Assembly: GCF_039794105.1 (NCBI RefSeq)
Contig: NZ_JBDIWA010000011.1
Span: 1 to 64,000 of the forward strand
Source of the DNA: Kuenenia sp039794105
Lineage (GTDB): Bacteria; Planctomycetota; Brocadiia; Brocadiales; Brocadiaceae
Direction of reading: 5' to 3'
DNA length: 64,000 nt
Positions 45,025-55,455 of this stretch are shown in pieces. The notes beneath the pieces were generated by a model that saw only the letters and a list, made by a program, of their open reading frames with translations, ran no database searches and was not told the DNA's origin. Position 1 is the stretch's first letter; every line of letters begins with the position of its first letter. The translations under genes and the position numbers were made by a program.

Positions 45025-46116
45025 ATGGATGTTTCACTGCCAAATACCGGAATGCCTGACGCCTCTATTATTTCTCATAAATTATCCGATTATGATTTCG
45101 ATCTTCCAAAAGAACTTATTGCCCAAAAACCTACGGAAGAAAGGGATAACGCGCGGCTTTTGGTTTTACATCGCCGCACTGGCAGGATGGAGCATCGCAG
45201 ATTCAGTGAAATTGCCGGTTACCTCCGCCCTGAAGATCTTCTCGTGTTGAATAATACGAAGGTTATTCCGTCACGAATAGCCGGTAAAAAGCCTCATGGG
45301 GCATATGTAGATTTATTGTTCATAGAAGAATTGGAAGGTAATCACTGGAAGGCTTTGCTAAAATCAAATGGACCGTTAAAAAAAGGAGAGAAGATTTATC
45401 TTGATAATACCGCTGTTTCAGCCAGTTTACTTGGAAAACATGAAGATAACTCGTGGATATTGCGGATAGAAAACGGGGCGAATATAAGGGAACTTATTCA
45501 TCGAACAGGAGAAATGCCATTACCCCCATATATAAAACGTCCTAAAAAAAACAATACACTTTCCACCCTGGATGCAGAACGATATCAGACTGTGTTCGCC
45601 CAAAAGGAAGGCGCTATCGCAGCCCCAACGGCGGGATTACATTTTAGCAAGGATGTTTTGGGAAAAATAAGAAATAGCGGAACAGATATAGCGTTTGTCA
45701 CACTTCATGTCGGATTAGGCACGTTTTTGCCTATCAAAACGGAAGAGATAAAAAATCACCACATGCATAAAGAATATTACGAATATCCAAGAGAATTGCT
45801 CAAAAAAATAACTATCACCAAAAACCGGGGTGGACGCATTATTGCAACCGGAAGCACATCTTGCCGGACGCTTGAAACGATTGCATTGAATAACAACATA
45901 CATCAGTTTTCCGGCTATACGGATTTGTTTATTTATCCGCCATATCCATTTCAATACGTTGACGCGCTCATTACCAACTTTCATCTTCCGAAAACCACTC
46001 TTTTCTTATTAGTTTCAGCCTTTGCAGGAAGGGAACAAATTTTGAACGCCTATGAAATTGCCAAAAAAGAGGGATATCGTTTTTACAGCTACGGTGACTG
46101 TATGCTGATCATTTAA
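45025..46116 (+). CDS. queA: S-adenosylmethionine:tRNA ribosyltransferase-isomerase
   Basis: Penultimate step of queuosine synthesis in tRNA. Landmarks: YDFDLPKELIAQKP, VLNNTKVIPSRI, TVFAQKEGAIAAPTAGLHF, HVGLGTFLPI, TNFHLPKTTLFLLVSAFAG. 363 residues. The first about 20 residues before KLSDYDFDLP are unusual, so the ATG at 45052 or another internal start could be real; no strong ribosome site helps. Confidence 0.93.
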   Translation: MDVSLPNTGMPDASIISHKLSDYDFDLPKELIAQKPTEERDNARLLVLHRRTGRMEHRRFSEIAGYLRPEDLLVLNNTKVIPSRIAGKKPHGAYVDLLFIEELEGNHWKALLKSNGPLKKGEKIYLDNTAVSASLLGKHEDNSWILRIENGANIRELIHRTGEMPLPPYIKRPKKNNTLSTLDAERYQTVFAQKEGAIAAPTAGLHFSKDVLGKIRNSGTDIAFVTLHVGLGTFLPIKTEEIKNHHMHKEYYEYPRELLKKITITKNRGGRIIATGSTSCRTLETIALNNNIHQFSGYTDLFIYPPYPFQYVDALITNFHLPKTTLFLLVSAFAGREQILNAYEIAKKEGYRFYSYGDCMLII

Positions 46117-46139
46117 TTCTGTGGACTTAACCATAAAGC

Positions 46140-46211
46140 TTATCCACACTTTGTGAGTGAAAATTTATTATATTTTTGCGCAAAACGTAAGAATAAAATG
46201 CCACTATAGTG
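46140..46211 (+). promoter_or_regulatory. DnaA box and CACTATAGTG palindrome before nrdJ
   Basis: TTATCCACA (46140-46148) is a perfect DnaA-box match. CACTATAGTG (46202-46211) is a perfect 10-bp palindrome that resembles, but is shorter than, an NrdR box. Both lie within 100 bases of nrdJ, so replication-linked control is possible. Confidence 0.4.
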
Positions 46212-46236
46212 ATAATTTACTTTTTTCAATAAAAAT

Positions 46237-47977
46237 ATGGACAAAAACACCCTTTTCTTATCTCAAAACGCTAAACTGACGCTTGAAAAGAGATATTTAA
46301 AAAAAAATGTCTCCGGCAAGATCATAGAATCGCCTGAAGACATGTTTCGCAGAGTGGCAAAAAATATCGCCTCGGTTGATTTAACTTATAATAAAAAGGC
46401 CGATATTGTTTCCCTGGAAGAAGAGTTTTACCACCTTATGACCTCACTGCAATTTTTGCCCAACTCACCCACATTAATGAACGCAGGCAGGCATCTGCAA
46501 CAATTGCTCGCATGTTTCGTATTGCCTGTGGAAGATTCCATCGAAGGCATATTTGATACCGTAAAACAAGCCGCCTTAATCCACAAAAGCGGGGGCGGCA
46601 CCGGTTTCAGTTTTTCACGCATAAGACCGAAAAATGATATTGTAAGCGCTTCATGTGGTATGGCAAGCGGCCCTGTTTCCTTTATGAAGGTTTTCAATGA
46701 AGCGACGGAGGCCATAAACCAGGGTGGTTTCAGACGAGGCGCAAACATGGCGGCGCTGAACGTAAATCATCCGGATATTTTTGATTTTATTCATGTAAAA
46801 AATGCTGAAGGTGTTTTGACAAATTTTAACATTTCTGTCGGGATTACGAATGCGTTCATGGAGGCAGTGGAAAATGACGAAACATTTCCCCTCATTAATC
46901 CGAGAACGAAATTGGTTGTCAAAACAATAAGGGCAAAAGATCTTTTTAAGGAAATCGTACAATCCGCATGGAAAAATGGCGAGCCGGGCGTTTTATTCAT
47001 TGATGCCATAAACGCCGCCAATCCTACCCCATTGCTTGGGAGTATTGAGGGAACAAATCCCTGCGGAGAGCAGCCTCTGCTACCTTACGAAGCATGTGTT
47101 TTAGGATCGGTTAATGTTTCGCAAATGACTACATACAAAAATGATCATTATGAAATGAATTGGCACACATTGGAGAAAACAATCCATCTTGCCGTGCACT
47201 TTCTTGACAATGTTATTGACGCAACAAAGTATCCATTACCTCAGATTGAAGAGATAACCAAAGGCAACAGAAAAATAGGATTGGGGATAATGGGATTTGC
47301 AGACCTTCTCATAAAACTCAATATTCCTTATAATTCAGAAGAAGCCATTAGATTTACAGAGGAACTTTTACGATTCTTCTCCGGAAAAGCGAATGAAGCA
47401 TCTGAAAGATTGGCGTCAGAACGCGATGTGTTTCCCAACTATGAAAAAAGTATTTATGCACGGCAAAATAGCCCCAAATATAGAAATGCTACACGAACAA
47501 CAATAGCGCCTACGGGCACTATCGGCATTATTGCCAATTGTTCCAGCGGCATAGAGCCTCTGTTTGCCATTGCATATACAAGAAATGTTCTCGTTGAAGG
47601 CGGATTGCCGGAAGTTCATCCGTTTTTTGAAAACGTTGCAAAAAAAAGAGGACTGTATACTGATAAACTTTTAGCAGAGGTAAAAAGGGAGGGTTCAATA
47701 CAAAATATTGCCTCTATTCCGGATGATATAAAAAGAATATTTGCAACGGCAAGAGACATTTCGCCGGAATATCACGTAAAAATTCAATCTGTCTGCCAAA
47801 AATATATCGATAACGCCGTTTCCAAAACTATTAATTTTCCAAAAGAATCAACCGCTGAGGATGTGGAAAAGGTCTTCATGCTGGCATACAGAAGCGGTTG
47901 TAAAGGAATAACCATTTACAGGGATAAGAGCAGAATGTCACAGGCGCTTTCCTTTGAATGTGCATGCACAAAAGATC

Positions 47978-48006
<29 letters not shown>
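46237..48006 (+). CDS. nrdJ: Adenosylcobalamin-dependent ribonucleotide reductase (class II)
   Basis: Makes dNTP precursors using B12; independent of oxygen. The thiyl-radical and substrate region GTNPCGEQPLLPYEAC (Cys276, Glu278), the redox Cys93 (LLACFV), IHKSGGGTGFSFSRIRP and ATRTTIAPTGTIGIIANCSS are intact. At 589 residues it lacks a long Cys-rich tail and ends SFECACTKDLIGKNTVVL, so the C-terminal shuttle cysteines are reduced to ECAC. Its last 29 bases overlap the convergent PilZ gene. Confidence 0.95.
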
Positions 48007-49381
<1,375 letters not shown>

Positions 49382-49540
49382 GAGCAATATTCAGAAAATG
49401 TTTTTCTTGTATTACTGTTTAAAAAATTCTTTTTTTGCAAGGTTTTACCCTTTCCCCTTGAAAGAAGGGTGGTTATATTTGGTTGAGGCTTTGCTGCGCT
49501 GTGTTACTCTACCTTCGGGCGTTCAATGACAGAAAACTGC

Positions 49541-49981
49541 TCAACAACCCAGTTTTTGTTTTAAAATCGTTTGAACCCTCTTCCCGTCTGCTGTTCCGCC
49601 GCATTTGTTCATAATAAGCTTCATTGCAACGCCAAATTCTTTTCCGGTAAAGTTGTTTTCATCAACAACTTCATTAACAATTTTCTGCATATCTTCATCA
49701 GAAAGCTGTTTTGGAAGATATTCCTCCACGATAGCAAGCTCATTATCTATTTCTCTTGTCTTTTCCGGTAACGAAAGCCTTTCATACTCTTCCCGCGTCT
49801 TCTTTAATTTTTTCTGATACCCCTGGACTACTGCAGCATAATCTATCTGATCCCTTGGTTTGCCAGACGTCTCTGCAATTTTTATATCCGCAAGCATCAT
49901 ACGCAAGACTGAGGTTCTCATCTTATCTTGCGCTTTCATGGAAGATTTTAAATCTTCTTTGATCTTTTCATTTAAATCCAT
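49541..49981 (-). CDS. yqeY: GatB/YqeY domain protein
   Basis: A 146-residue protein: MDLNEKIKEDLKSSMKAQDK, MLLADIK-like MMLADIKIAE, EEYLPKQLSDEDMQKIV and GTADGKRVQTILKQ, the YqeY family, whose members may aid tRNA-dependent amidation or tRNA quality control. It follows the small zinc-ribbon membrane protein by three bases, so they are one operon. Confidence 0.92.
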   Translation of the reverse strand: MDLNEKIKEDLKSSMKAQDKMRTSVLRMMLADIKIAETSGKPRDQIDYAAVVQGYQKKLKKTREEYERLSLPEKTREIDNELAIVEEYLPKQLSDEDMQKIVNEVVDENNFTGKEFGVAMKLIMNKCGGTADGKRVQTILKQKLGC

Positions 49982-49984
49982 AGT

Positions 49985-50266
49985 TTATTCCCCGTTAAAT
50001 GAATACCCTTCAACTTTATGCCCGCAATTGGGGCAATACGCAGGGCTGCCCTCATAATGTCTCCCGCAGTATTTACAAGGTGTCAATATTTCCACCTGCG
50101 ACTGTCTGGGCCGTGTAAACAAATACAACGGTAAAAACACAATCATAAGCAAAAACGCACCTAACATCCATCCGACGGCAGAAATGGTTTTATATCCTTT
50201 ACTTTTGGCATCCATGTAAACCCAAACCGCCACCGCAGCAGCAATAAGCAATCCAATAAATCTCAT
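49985..50266 (-). CDS. Small membrane protein with C-terminal zinc ribbon (93 aa)
   Basis: The ATG at 50266 has AAGGGG 8 bases upstream. Two membrane helices (MRFIGLLIAAAVAVWVYMDA and SAVGWMLGAFLLMIVFLPLY) are followed by CKYCGRHYEGSPAYCPNCGH, a double CxxC ribbon. It resembles the zinc-ribbon membrane proteins often placed near protein-quality genes. The function is unknown. Confidence 0.75.
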   Translation of the reverse strand: MRFIGLLIAAAVAVWVYMDAKSKGYKTISAVGWMLGAFLLMIVFLPLYLFTRPRQSQVEILTPCKYCGRHYEGSPAYCPNCGHKVEGYSFNGE

Positions 50267-50489
50267 AATCATTACCCCTTCCCTGTAAGGGTGAAATATA
50301 GCACACAAAACTTTTGCAGTCAAATAATTATCATTGCCGCATCTTGTGCCGGCAAACGATTTATTGTAATTATATTTTTATTTTATACAAGAAAATTAAC
50401 CTTGAAACTATTTTATCCTGTAGTAAAATACCTTGAAAATTTTATTAATGAGAAAACCTGCAAATATATCTATACAAAGGATGGTGTCG

Positions 50490-50681
50490 ATGAAATACCT
50501 ATATACGGCTGAAGATTGTCCAAAGTGCGAAACGTTGAAGGAAAAATACAGGGCAGATGGCATACGATTTGTTGAAAGAAACGCCGAAAGGATCAAGCAA
50601 CCCGAAGATGATATTGACAGAGAAGCCTTGGTACAAGCTTCAATGCAAAATATGGAACTACCTGTTGAGGTAGATGCTTAA
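50490..50681 (+). CDS. Glutaredoxin-like CxxC protein (63 aa)
   Basis: MKYLYTAEDCPKCETLKEKY starts a short thioredoxin-fold domain with CPKC, and ends ELPVEVDA in the cis-Pro region. AAAGG lies about 9 bases before this ATG. Similar small proteins accompany ribonucleotide reductases in anaerobes. nrdJ lies 2.5 kb away, so the role in reducing NrdJ is a guess. Confidence 0.7.
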   Translation: MKYLYTAEDCPKCETLKEKYRADGIRFVERNAERIKQPEDDIDREALVQASMQNMELPVEVDA

Positions 50682-51578
50682 ATTGACACCCGTGAATCTT
50701 GCACTCAATTGATTGCCCGGTATGATCCATAAAACATGGTGAGAAAGGAATAAGGCACAGACGTGTAATGCCGAAGGGATTGAATATGATTAACACCGCA
50801 TGAGAACGTGGAGAGAATACCTCAAGCCACCCGCCAACCCCGGCGAGGGAGAATAGGCAGGGCGTATTCCCTATTTTTCATAACACATCATTGCGAAGAG
50901 GTATTTTACTATTTGTAACCTGAACCACACGTTTTATGCTACCTCCACCTTTATATCCCTAAGAAGGGGATAACAGCACCGTCGCTAAATAAAGTAGAGA
51001 CGCAAAATCTTACGTCTATACTTTATTTCAGGAAGCAAACATCAGGATAATCGCTTCTAAAAGACAATCTTTTTGACACTTTACAAAGACACTCGTTTAT
51101 CCCATCCCGCCATTCATCTTTTATTTTAGACTCCTACTTTAGCCGTTTTCCCCTTGGCGTAATACTTTAAGGACACTACGTCTTATTACGGAACAATTTA
51201 TTCTTTTGAAAAACTCCTGAAAAGCTTTGTGAGGATCGGCCTATAAGGCACATAAACAATACATCGATCCTTTGGAGCTTTATCATCGTATTTGGTTTAG
51301 CTATTAACATTTCACCCCTCCAGGGTTATTTTAAAAAAACGAAAATGTTACGAAAATAAAAAATAGATAAGAACTGGGCAATATTTTGTAACGATTTATT
51401 AGATTATTATGTTATAATTCGCGCTTATTTAATAATTTGAATAAAAAAAACCTTCATTAGAATTTTGTAAAATGGTAAAAATATATATTCCGGGAGAACA
51501 TTTAGTAAATAAATTATGTTATATAATACGTGTAGATGATTATTTTATTTTATTCACTTAACTCAATAAAATAGTGCT
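50682..51578. other. Long noncoding stretch with GC-rich hairpin and two tiny ORFs
   Basis: Three nested stems, GAATAC/GTATTC (50815-50820 with 50864-50869), GCC/GGC and CGCC/GGCG, form a GC-rich structure followed by CCCTATTTTT. Two tiny frames lie here: an 11-codon one (50768-50803) and MRTWREYLKPPANPGEGE (50800-50856), sharing ATGA. Further on are an imperfect AAAGTAGAGACG / CGTCTATACTTT hairpin (about 50992-51026), a GGATCG / CGATCC pair (about 51225-51272) and a MITE-type end (51331-51353). No normal gene is supported. Confidence 0.55.
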
Positions 51579-53054
51579 ATGACCATATTAAAACAAAAAC
51601 CAGAACGTTTAGAGCAAATAAACAACGAAAATAACCCGGTTGAGGAAGAAATAACAGAATGGAACCAGGAAGAAGAAAAGAGCCGCGATTATGATTCTGT
51701 AAGATTATATTTAAATGAGATGGCAAAAATACCACTGCTTACCCCTGCAGAGGAAATCTACCTTGCGAAGAAGATACGGGTTATGAGCAGACTGCTCCAT
51801 CGCAAGGTACTGGGTTTTGATTATGCCCTGGAAATGTATATACGACTGCTGGAAGGAGTGGAAAGTGAATCAGAGCTTGTTCAATTTGTTGAATTATCAG
51901 CGGCAAGAGAACAAAACCGGGATGCAGTTGTTGAACAGATTCATGCGGTTACCAGCAATATCAGAAAGAGCATAGAAAGCAATTTAAAAGATTATGAAAA
52001 GATTCGCAGGGGAAATATTGCGCGGGATAAAAAGCTGAGGGTACATAAAAGTATTCTCGTAAGAAAGAGAATGGCGATTAAAGAATTAGAATCCATTAGT
52101 GTACGGTCGGAAACCATACTGCCGGTTATGCGGGAATTGCTAGAGGTTTTATCGACAATTGTGGATTATAATAGAAAACGCACTGTCCATCGTAATTTTA
52201 AAAGGGAATTATGCAAAGAACTTTCTTGTGATATCAATGAGATACAGGCATTGTTTGCAATGCCGGTAAAAGAGTTGAAAAAAATTATTTTTTCTATTAC
52301 TTCCATTTACAATGAATATGTGCTGGCAAGAAAGCGGTTTTCAGAGGGAAATTTGCGGCTGGTAGTCAGTATCGCAAAAAAATATAGAAAACGTGGCATG
52401 GCCTTTCACGACCTTATCCAGGAAGGTAATACAGGGCTTATGCGCGCCGTGGACAAATATGACTACCGGATGGGTTTTAAATTCAGCACATATGCAACAT
52501 GGTGGATAAAACAAGCTATTATCAGGGCAACAGAAGAAAAGGTAAGAACAATACGAATCCCTGTGCATATGATGGATGTAATTAATAAGTCTACTTACGT
52601 GGCCAAAGCCGGACAGGGTACATCTGCGGAAAAATCACAGTTAGAAGCCATTGCAAGGGACACCAATACGCCATTGCCTGAAATATATAGATTGCTTCAG
52701 ATAACAACACAGCCTATATCATTAGAAACACCAATTGGCAGTGATGGTGAAACAATGTTTGAGGATTTTATTCAGGACAAAAAAATAGACGCCCCTATAT
52801 TTCTTGCCCAGCGTTCTTTATTAAAAGAGCAAATACAAAAGGTGCTTGATACGTTAAGTTACCGCGAACGGGAGATTATCAAATTACGTTTTGGAATTAG
52901 TGATGGATACACACACTCATTGGAAGAAATCGGAAAGAGATTCAATATAACCCGCGAACGTATCCGGCAGATTGAGGCTATTGCCCTTCGTAAACTTCAA
53001 CATCCGGTTCGCAGTAGAAAACTGGAAGGATTTCTTGAGGGTACGATGAATTAA
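51579..53054 (+). CDS. Sigma-70 family RNA polymerase sigma factor (RpoD-like)
   Basis: Region 1.2 (DSVRLYLNEMAKIPLLTPAE), a charged non-conserved segment (about 100-240), region 2 (NLRLVVSIAKKYRKRGMAFH, GFKFSTYATWWIKQAI), region 3 and region 4 (LSYREREIIKLRFGI, LEEIGKRFNITRERIRQIEA). 491 residues. It is a group 1 or 2 sigma; whether it is the main housekeeping sigma cannot be told without the rest of the genome. TATAAT lies at about 51525, and a strong terminator follows the gene. Confidence 0.94.
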   Translation: MTILKQKPERLEQINNENNPVEEEITEWNQEEEKSRDYDSVRLYLNEMAKIPLLTPAEEIYLAKKIRVMSRLLHRKVLGFDYALEMYIRLLEGVESESELVQFVELSAAREQNRDAVVEQIHAVTSNIRKSIESNLKDYEKIRRGNIARDKKLRVHKSILVRKRMAIKELESISVRSETILPVMRELLEVLSTIVDYNRKRTVHRNFKRELCKELSCDINEIQALFAMPVKELKKIIFSITSIYNEYVLARKRFSEGNLRLVVSIAKKYRKRGMAFHDLIQEGNTGLMRAVDKYDYRMGFKFSTYATWWIKQAIIRATEEKVRTIRIPVHMMDVINKSTYVAKAGQGTSAEKSQLEAIARDTNTPLPEIYRLLQITTQPISLETPIGSDGETMFEDFIQDKKIDAPIFLAQRSLLKEQIQKVLDTLSYREREIIKLRFGISDGYTHSLEEIGKRFNITRERIRQIEAIALRKLQHPVRSRKLEGFLEGTMN

Positions 53055-53091
53055 AGGAAATTCAAATATCAGTATTGCAAAAATTTACACA

Positions 53092-53130
53092 GGGGATTCA
53101 CGAGAAAATATGGTGAATCCCCTTTTTTTT
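53092..53130 (+). terminator. Rho-independent terminator after sigma gene
   Basis: GGGGATTCAC (53092-53101) pairs perfectly with GTGAATCCCC (53113-53122) and eight T follow. Confidence 0.92.
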
Positions 53131-53619
53131 CTCCATATTTTTATCTTATTAATGTTGTCTCTTTGGTCAGGTGGCAAAACATATAATTTCTTTAAACAAA
53201 AGAACAGGACAACAACAAAAGGGAAAGATAGCTATTGGGCGATAGCTAAACATCTCTCCCCGAAGCAACAAAATATCCCATACTGAAAAACGCTGTGGAT
53301 TTAGCCCAAAAATCTATTAAATAATTATTTGTTCTTGTCAACATATCGTCATAAACAAAGCCGTTTCGCATGGCAAATAATTATACGAAAACGGCTACAA
53401 CGACAGGGAATGATTGCAGGTAAAAGGAAAGGTGAGATTTTCCGGAATGTATCATTACCTCCCCATTATTGTACATGGGTTGGCAGTGGGTCATGCATTT
53501 ACCTTTTTAACAGATTCACGTCATACCGCGCATGAATTTAAAAATGATTTATTAAAAAATATCCGGGAGTGTTAACCGAAACAAACTAACTGCTTCCCTG
53601 CAGGTACAGACCTGCGATT
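53131..53619. other. Intergenic with hairpins
   Basis: TAGCTAT / GATAGCTA (about 53230-53249) and GCCGTTTCG / CGAAAACGGC (about 53361-53397) could form hairpins. The rightward open frame from 53329 has no start signal and no protein-like composition, so I do not call a gene. Confidence 0.5.
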
Positions 53620-53712
53620 TTATACCTTATCGCGTCTTCTTCTACGTCTTTTTAAAATGTATTTTCTCCTGTTTAACCGGTGTTTTTTCTTACCCTCAAA
53701 ACCGCAAGCCAT
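53620..53712 (-). CDS. Arg/Lys-rich 30-residue protein (bS22 / COX24-like)
   Basis: MACGFEGKKKHRLNRRKYIL is followed by six Arg and DKV. AAGGAG is placed 5 bases before the ATG, so it is very likely expressed. Its composition is that of short ribosomal extension proteins (AURKAIP1/COX24 domain, bTHX, bS22). No signal or cysteine pair. Confidence 0.7.
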   Translation of the reverse strand: MACGFEGKKKHRLNRRKYILKRRRRRRDKV

Positions 53713-54212
53713 ACTAACTCCTTAAAAACGTTCAAAATAATTCCTAAATAAGTAAATGGAAGTAGAAATTCTACCAATAATAGGTTTAAAATTCAATAAA
53801 ATATCAGACAAAACCAAAGTTATTTATATCATTAAAATAATTCTCTGGATTTTATCTTCACAAATTAGCTACGTTTTAGAAAAAATAATTGGCATCACCA
53901 GTTACGGTAGAGTAGAAATTGGTTTTGGCTTGTCCAGATTACGGGGGAGATTGCTCTACACACCACGCGACCTATTACCAATCATCTTTTTTCAAAAATT
54001 AAAGTGTTGCTGTTTTTTATAAAACCGCAACCGGCGCCGATGGTTTAAATACCACAAACATACCATTCTTTTTCTGTTGTTTATTTCTGCATTGAAATGG
54101 CTGTGATTAAAACAATAATTTCTCTTGCTTTAATGATAAAGTGTGATAGTATTATCCTTTATTATTGGTTGTACTGTACCGTACCGCTGCATATAGGGAA
54201 GTGTATAACGAG
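53713..54212. other. Intergenic, MITE-type right end, csp leader
   Basis: A MITE-type end TTCAAAAATTAAAGTGTTGC sits at 53991-54010; its left end is not clear. The rightward open frame 53756-54022 ends inside it and is not convincing. The promoter of the cold-shock gene should be near 54120-54165 (TTGCTT ... TATTAT). Confidence 0.5.
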
Positions 54213-54244
54213 GCTACAAGGGGTTACAACCTTGTAGCTTTTTT
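54213..54244 (+). terminator. Terminator-like hairpin in cold-shock gene leader
   Basis: GCTACAAGG (54213-54221) and CCTTGTAGC (54230-54238) form a 9-bp stem followed by six T. It lies about 50 bases before the csp start, with no other upstream gene to end, so it is probably a control element of the csp leader. Confidence 0.75.
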
Positions 54245-54292
54245 AGTTTCTAATGTTAATTTTTTTAATTATGAAAGGGGGTGATTTTAAGA

Positions 54293-54493
54293 ATGCCGCG
54301 TGGGACCGTTAAATGGTTTAACGACTCAAAGGGTTTTGGTTTTATTTCTCAGGATAATGGAGAAGATGTATTTGTACATCAGACTGCGATCGAATGCGAG
54401 GGTTTTAGAACTCTTGCAGAAGGAGATAAAGTAGAGTTTGAAGTCGTAAAAGACCAAAAAGGCTACAAAGCCACAAAAGTAGTCAAATTATAA
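54293..54493 (+). CDS. Cold-shock protein (CspA family)
   Basis: 66 residues: RGTVKWFNDSKGFGFISQDN with RNP1 (KGFGFI) and RNP2 (VFVHQ) intact. The ATG at 54293 (MPRGTVKWF) is preferred over the GTG 12 bases earlier; AAAGGGGGTG lies upstream. It is an RNA chaperone that binds single-stranded RNA. A terminator follows. Confidence 0.96.
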   Translation: MPRGTVKWFNDSKGFGFISQDNGEDVFVHQTAIECEGFRTLAEGDKVEFEVVKDQKGYKATKVVKL

Positions 54494-54600
54494 ATATATT
54501 TATTAAGCATACTCGTATATTTTGCCGTATATAAAATACTATTAATGTTGTATATTGAAAATATAGAGTACTATTAAAAATATTGTTATAATTAAGACGC

Positions 54601-54643
54601 AAAAGACCCTAATAATGGTAAAAATTTATTGGGGTCTTTTTTT
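54601..54643 (+). terminator. Rho-independent terminator after csp
   Basis: AAAAGACCCTAATAA pairs with TTATTGGGGTCTTTT and a T-run follows. Confidence 0.88.
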
Positions 54644-54716
54644 ATAATTATGGTGATATCAGGGACAGCTACCCTTTTTCTTTGACATTTTAAATTAAAA
54701 GGATTACTATTTTTTC

Positions 54717-55382
54717 ATGGCGCGAATCGCACGAATCACAGCCCCGCGTTACCCTCATCATGTAACGCAAAGAGGCAACTATCAACAACCTGTTTTTGAA
54801 ACAGAAAATGACTATGAGCATTATATTCGATGGCTTCATGAGTATGCCGGTGAATACTCTCTGAAGATATGGGCATATTGCCTTATGACCGACCATGTTC
54901 ACCTCGTTTGTGTACCTGCCGAAAAGGATTCTCTTTCACGCGCATTAAATTTGCTTCACATGAGATATTCACAATATTTTAATCGTAAACGAAATGAGAA
55001 AGGACATCTCTGGCAAGGAAGATTTTATTCTTGCATTCTTGATCAAAGACACGCATACGCTGCTGTCCGGTATATAGAAAACAACCCTGTCCGTGCCGGC
55101 ATCGTAAGAAAACCACACAGGTATAAATGGTCGAGCGCATACAGTCATGTAACCCAAAAGAGAGACGGTATTTTATCTTACGATGGCTATTTAAATGCCG
55201 AAATCGAAGATTGGTCAGAATATTTAAGAGAAAAAGATGACGAACAAATCATTAAAAATATAAAGAAATGTTCAATGACGGGACGTCCTTGCGGTGATGA
55301 CCGATTTATCAAGAAATTTGAAAAACTCCTGGGGAGAAGAATAAAGGCGCTGCCACCAGGAAGACCGCGCAAAAATAAATGA
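54717..55382 (+). CDS. REP-associated tyrosine transposase (RAYT, Y1 family)
   Basis: IS200-like single-strand transposase: GNYQQPVF near the N-terminus, HUH motif DHVHLV (His60, His62), and the nucleophile region YAAVRYIENNPVRAG (Tyr119). The C-terminal extension (about 130-221) ends in GRPRKNK. No terminal elements flank it. RAYTs act on REP palindromes, which abound in this window, so it may be the source of their spread. Confidence 0.93.
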   Translation: MARIARITAPRYPHHVTQRGNYQQPVFETENDYEHYIRWLHEYAGEYSLKIWAYCLMTDHVHLVCVPAEKDSLSRALNLLHMRYSQYFNRKRNEKGHLWQGRFYSCILDQRHAYAAVRYIENNPVRAGIVRKPHRYKWSSAYSHVTQKRDGILSYDGYLNAEIEDWSEYLREKDDEQIIKNIKKCSMTGRPCGDDRFIKKFEKLLGRRIKALPPGRPRKNK

Positions 55383-55455
55383 CGGCTGCCCCCTTCCTGT
55401 TTTAACCATGCAATATTTTAAAGCGAGCGCAACACATTTCAAGAGACTCTAATTA

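Noticed and set aside
46140..46148. DnaA box as part of a replication origin
   Set aside because: Only one box, with no dnaA, dnaN or AT-rich unwinding array nearby.
50682..50880. Considered as cobalamin, ydaO or MoCo riboswitch, SRP RNA or RNase P RNA
   Set aside because: None of the invariant blocks of those classes is present in order; kept only as an unassigned structured region.
53756..54022. Rightward 88-codon frame
   Set aside because: No ribosome site, ends inside a MITE-type end, composition biased by AT content.
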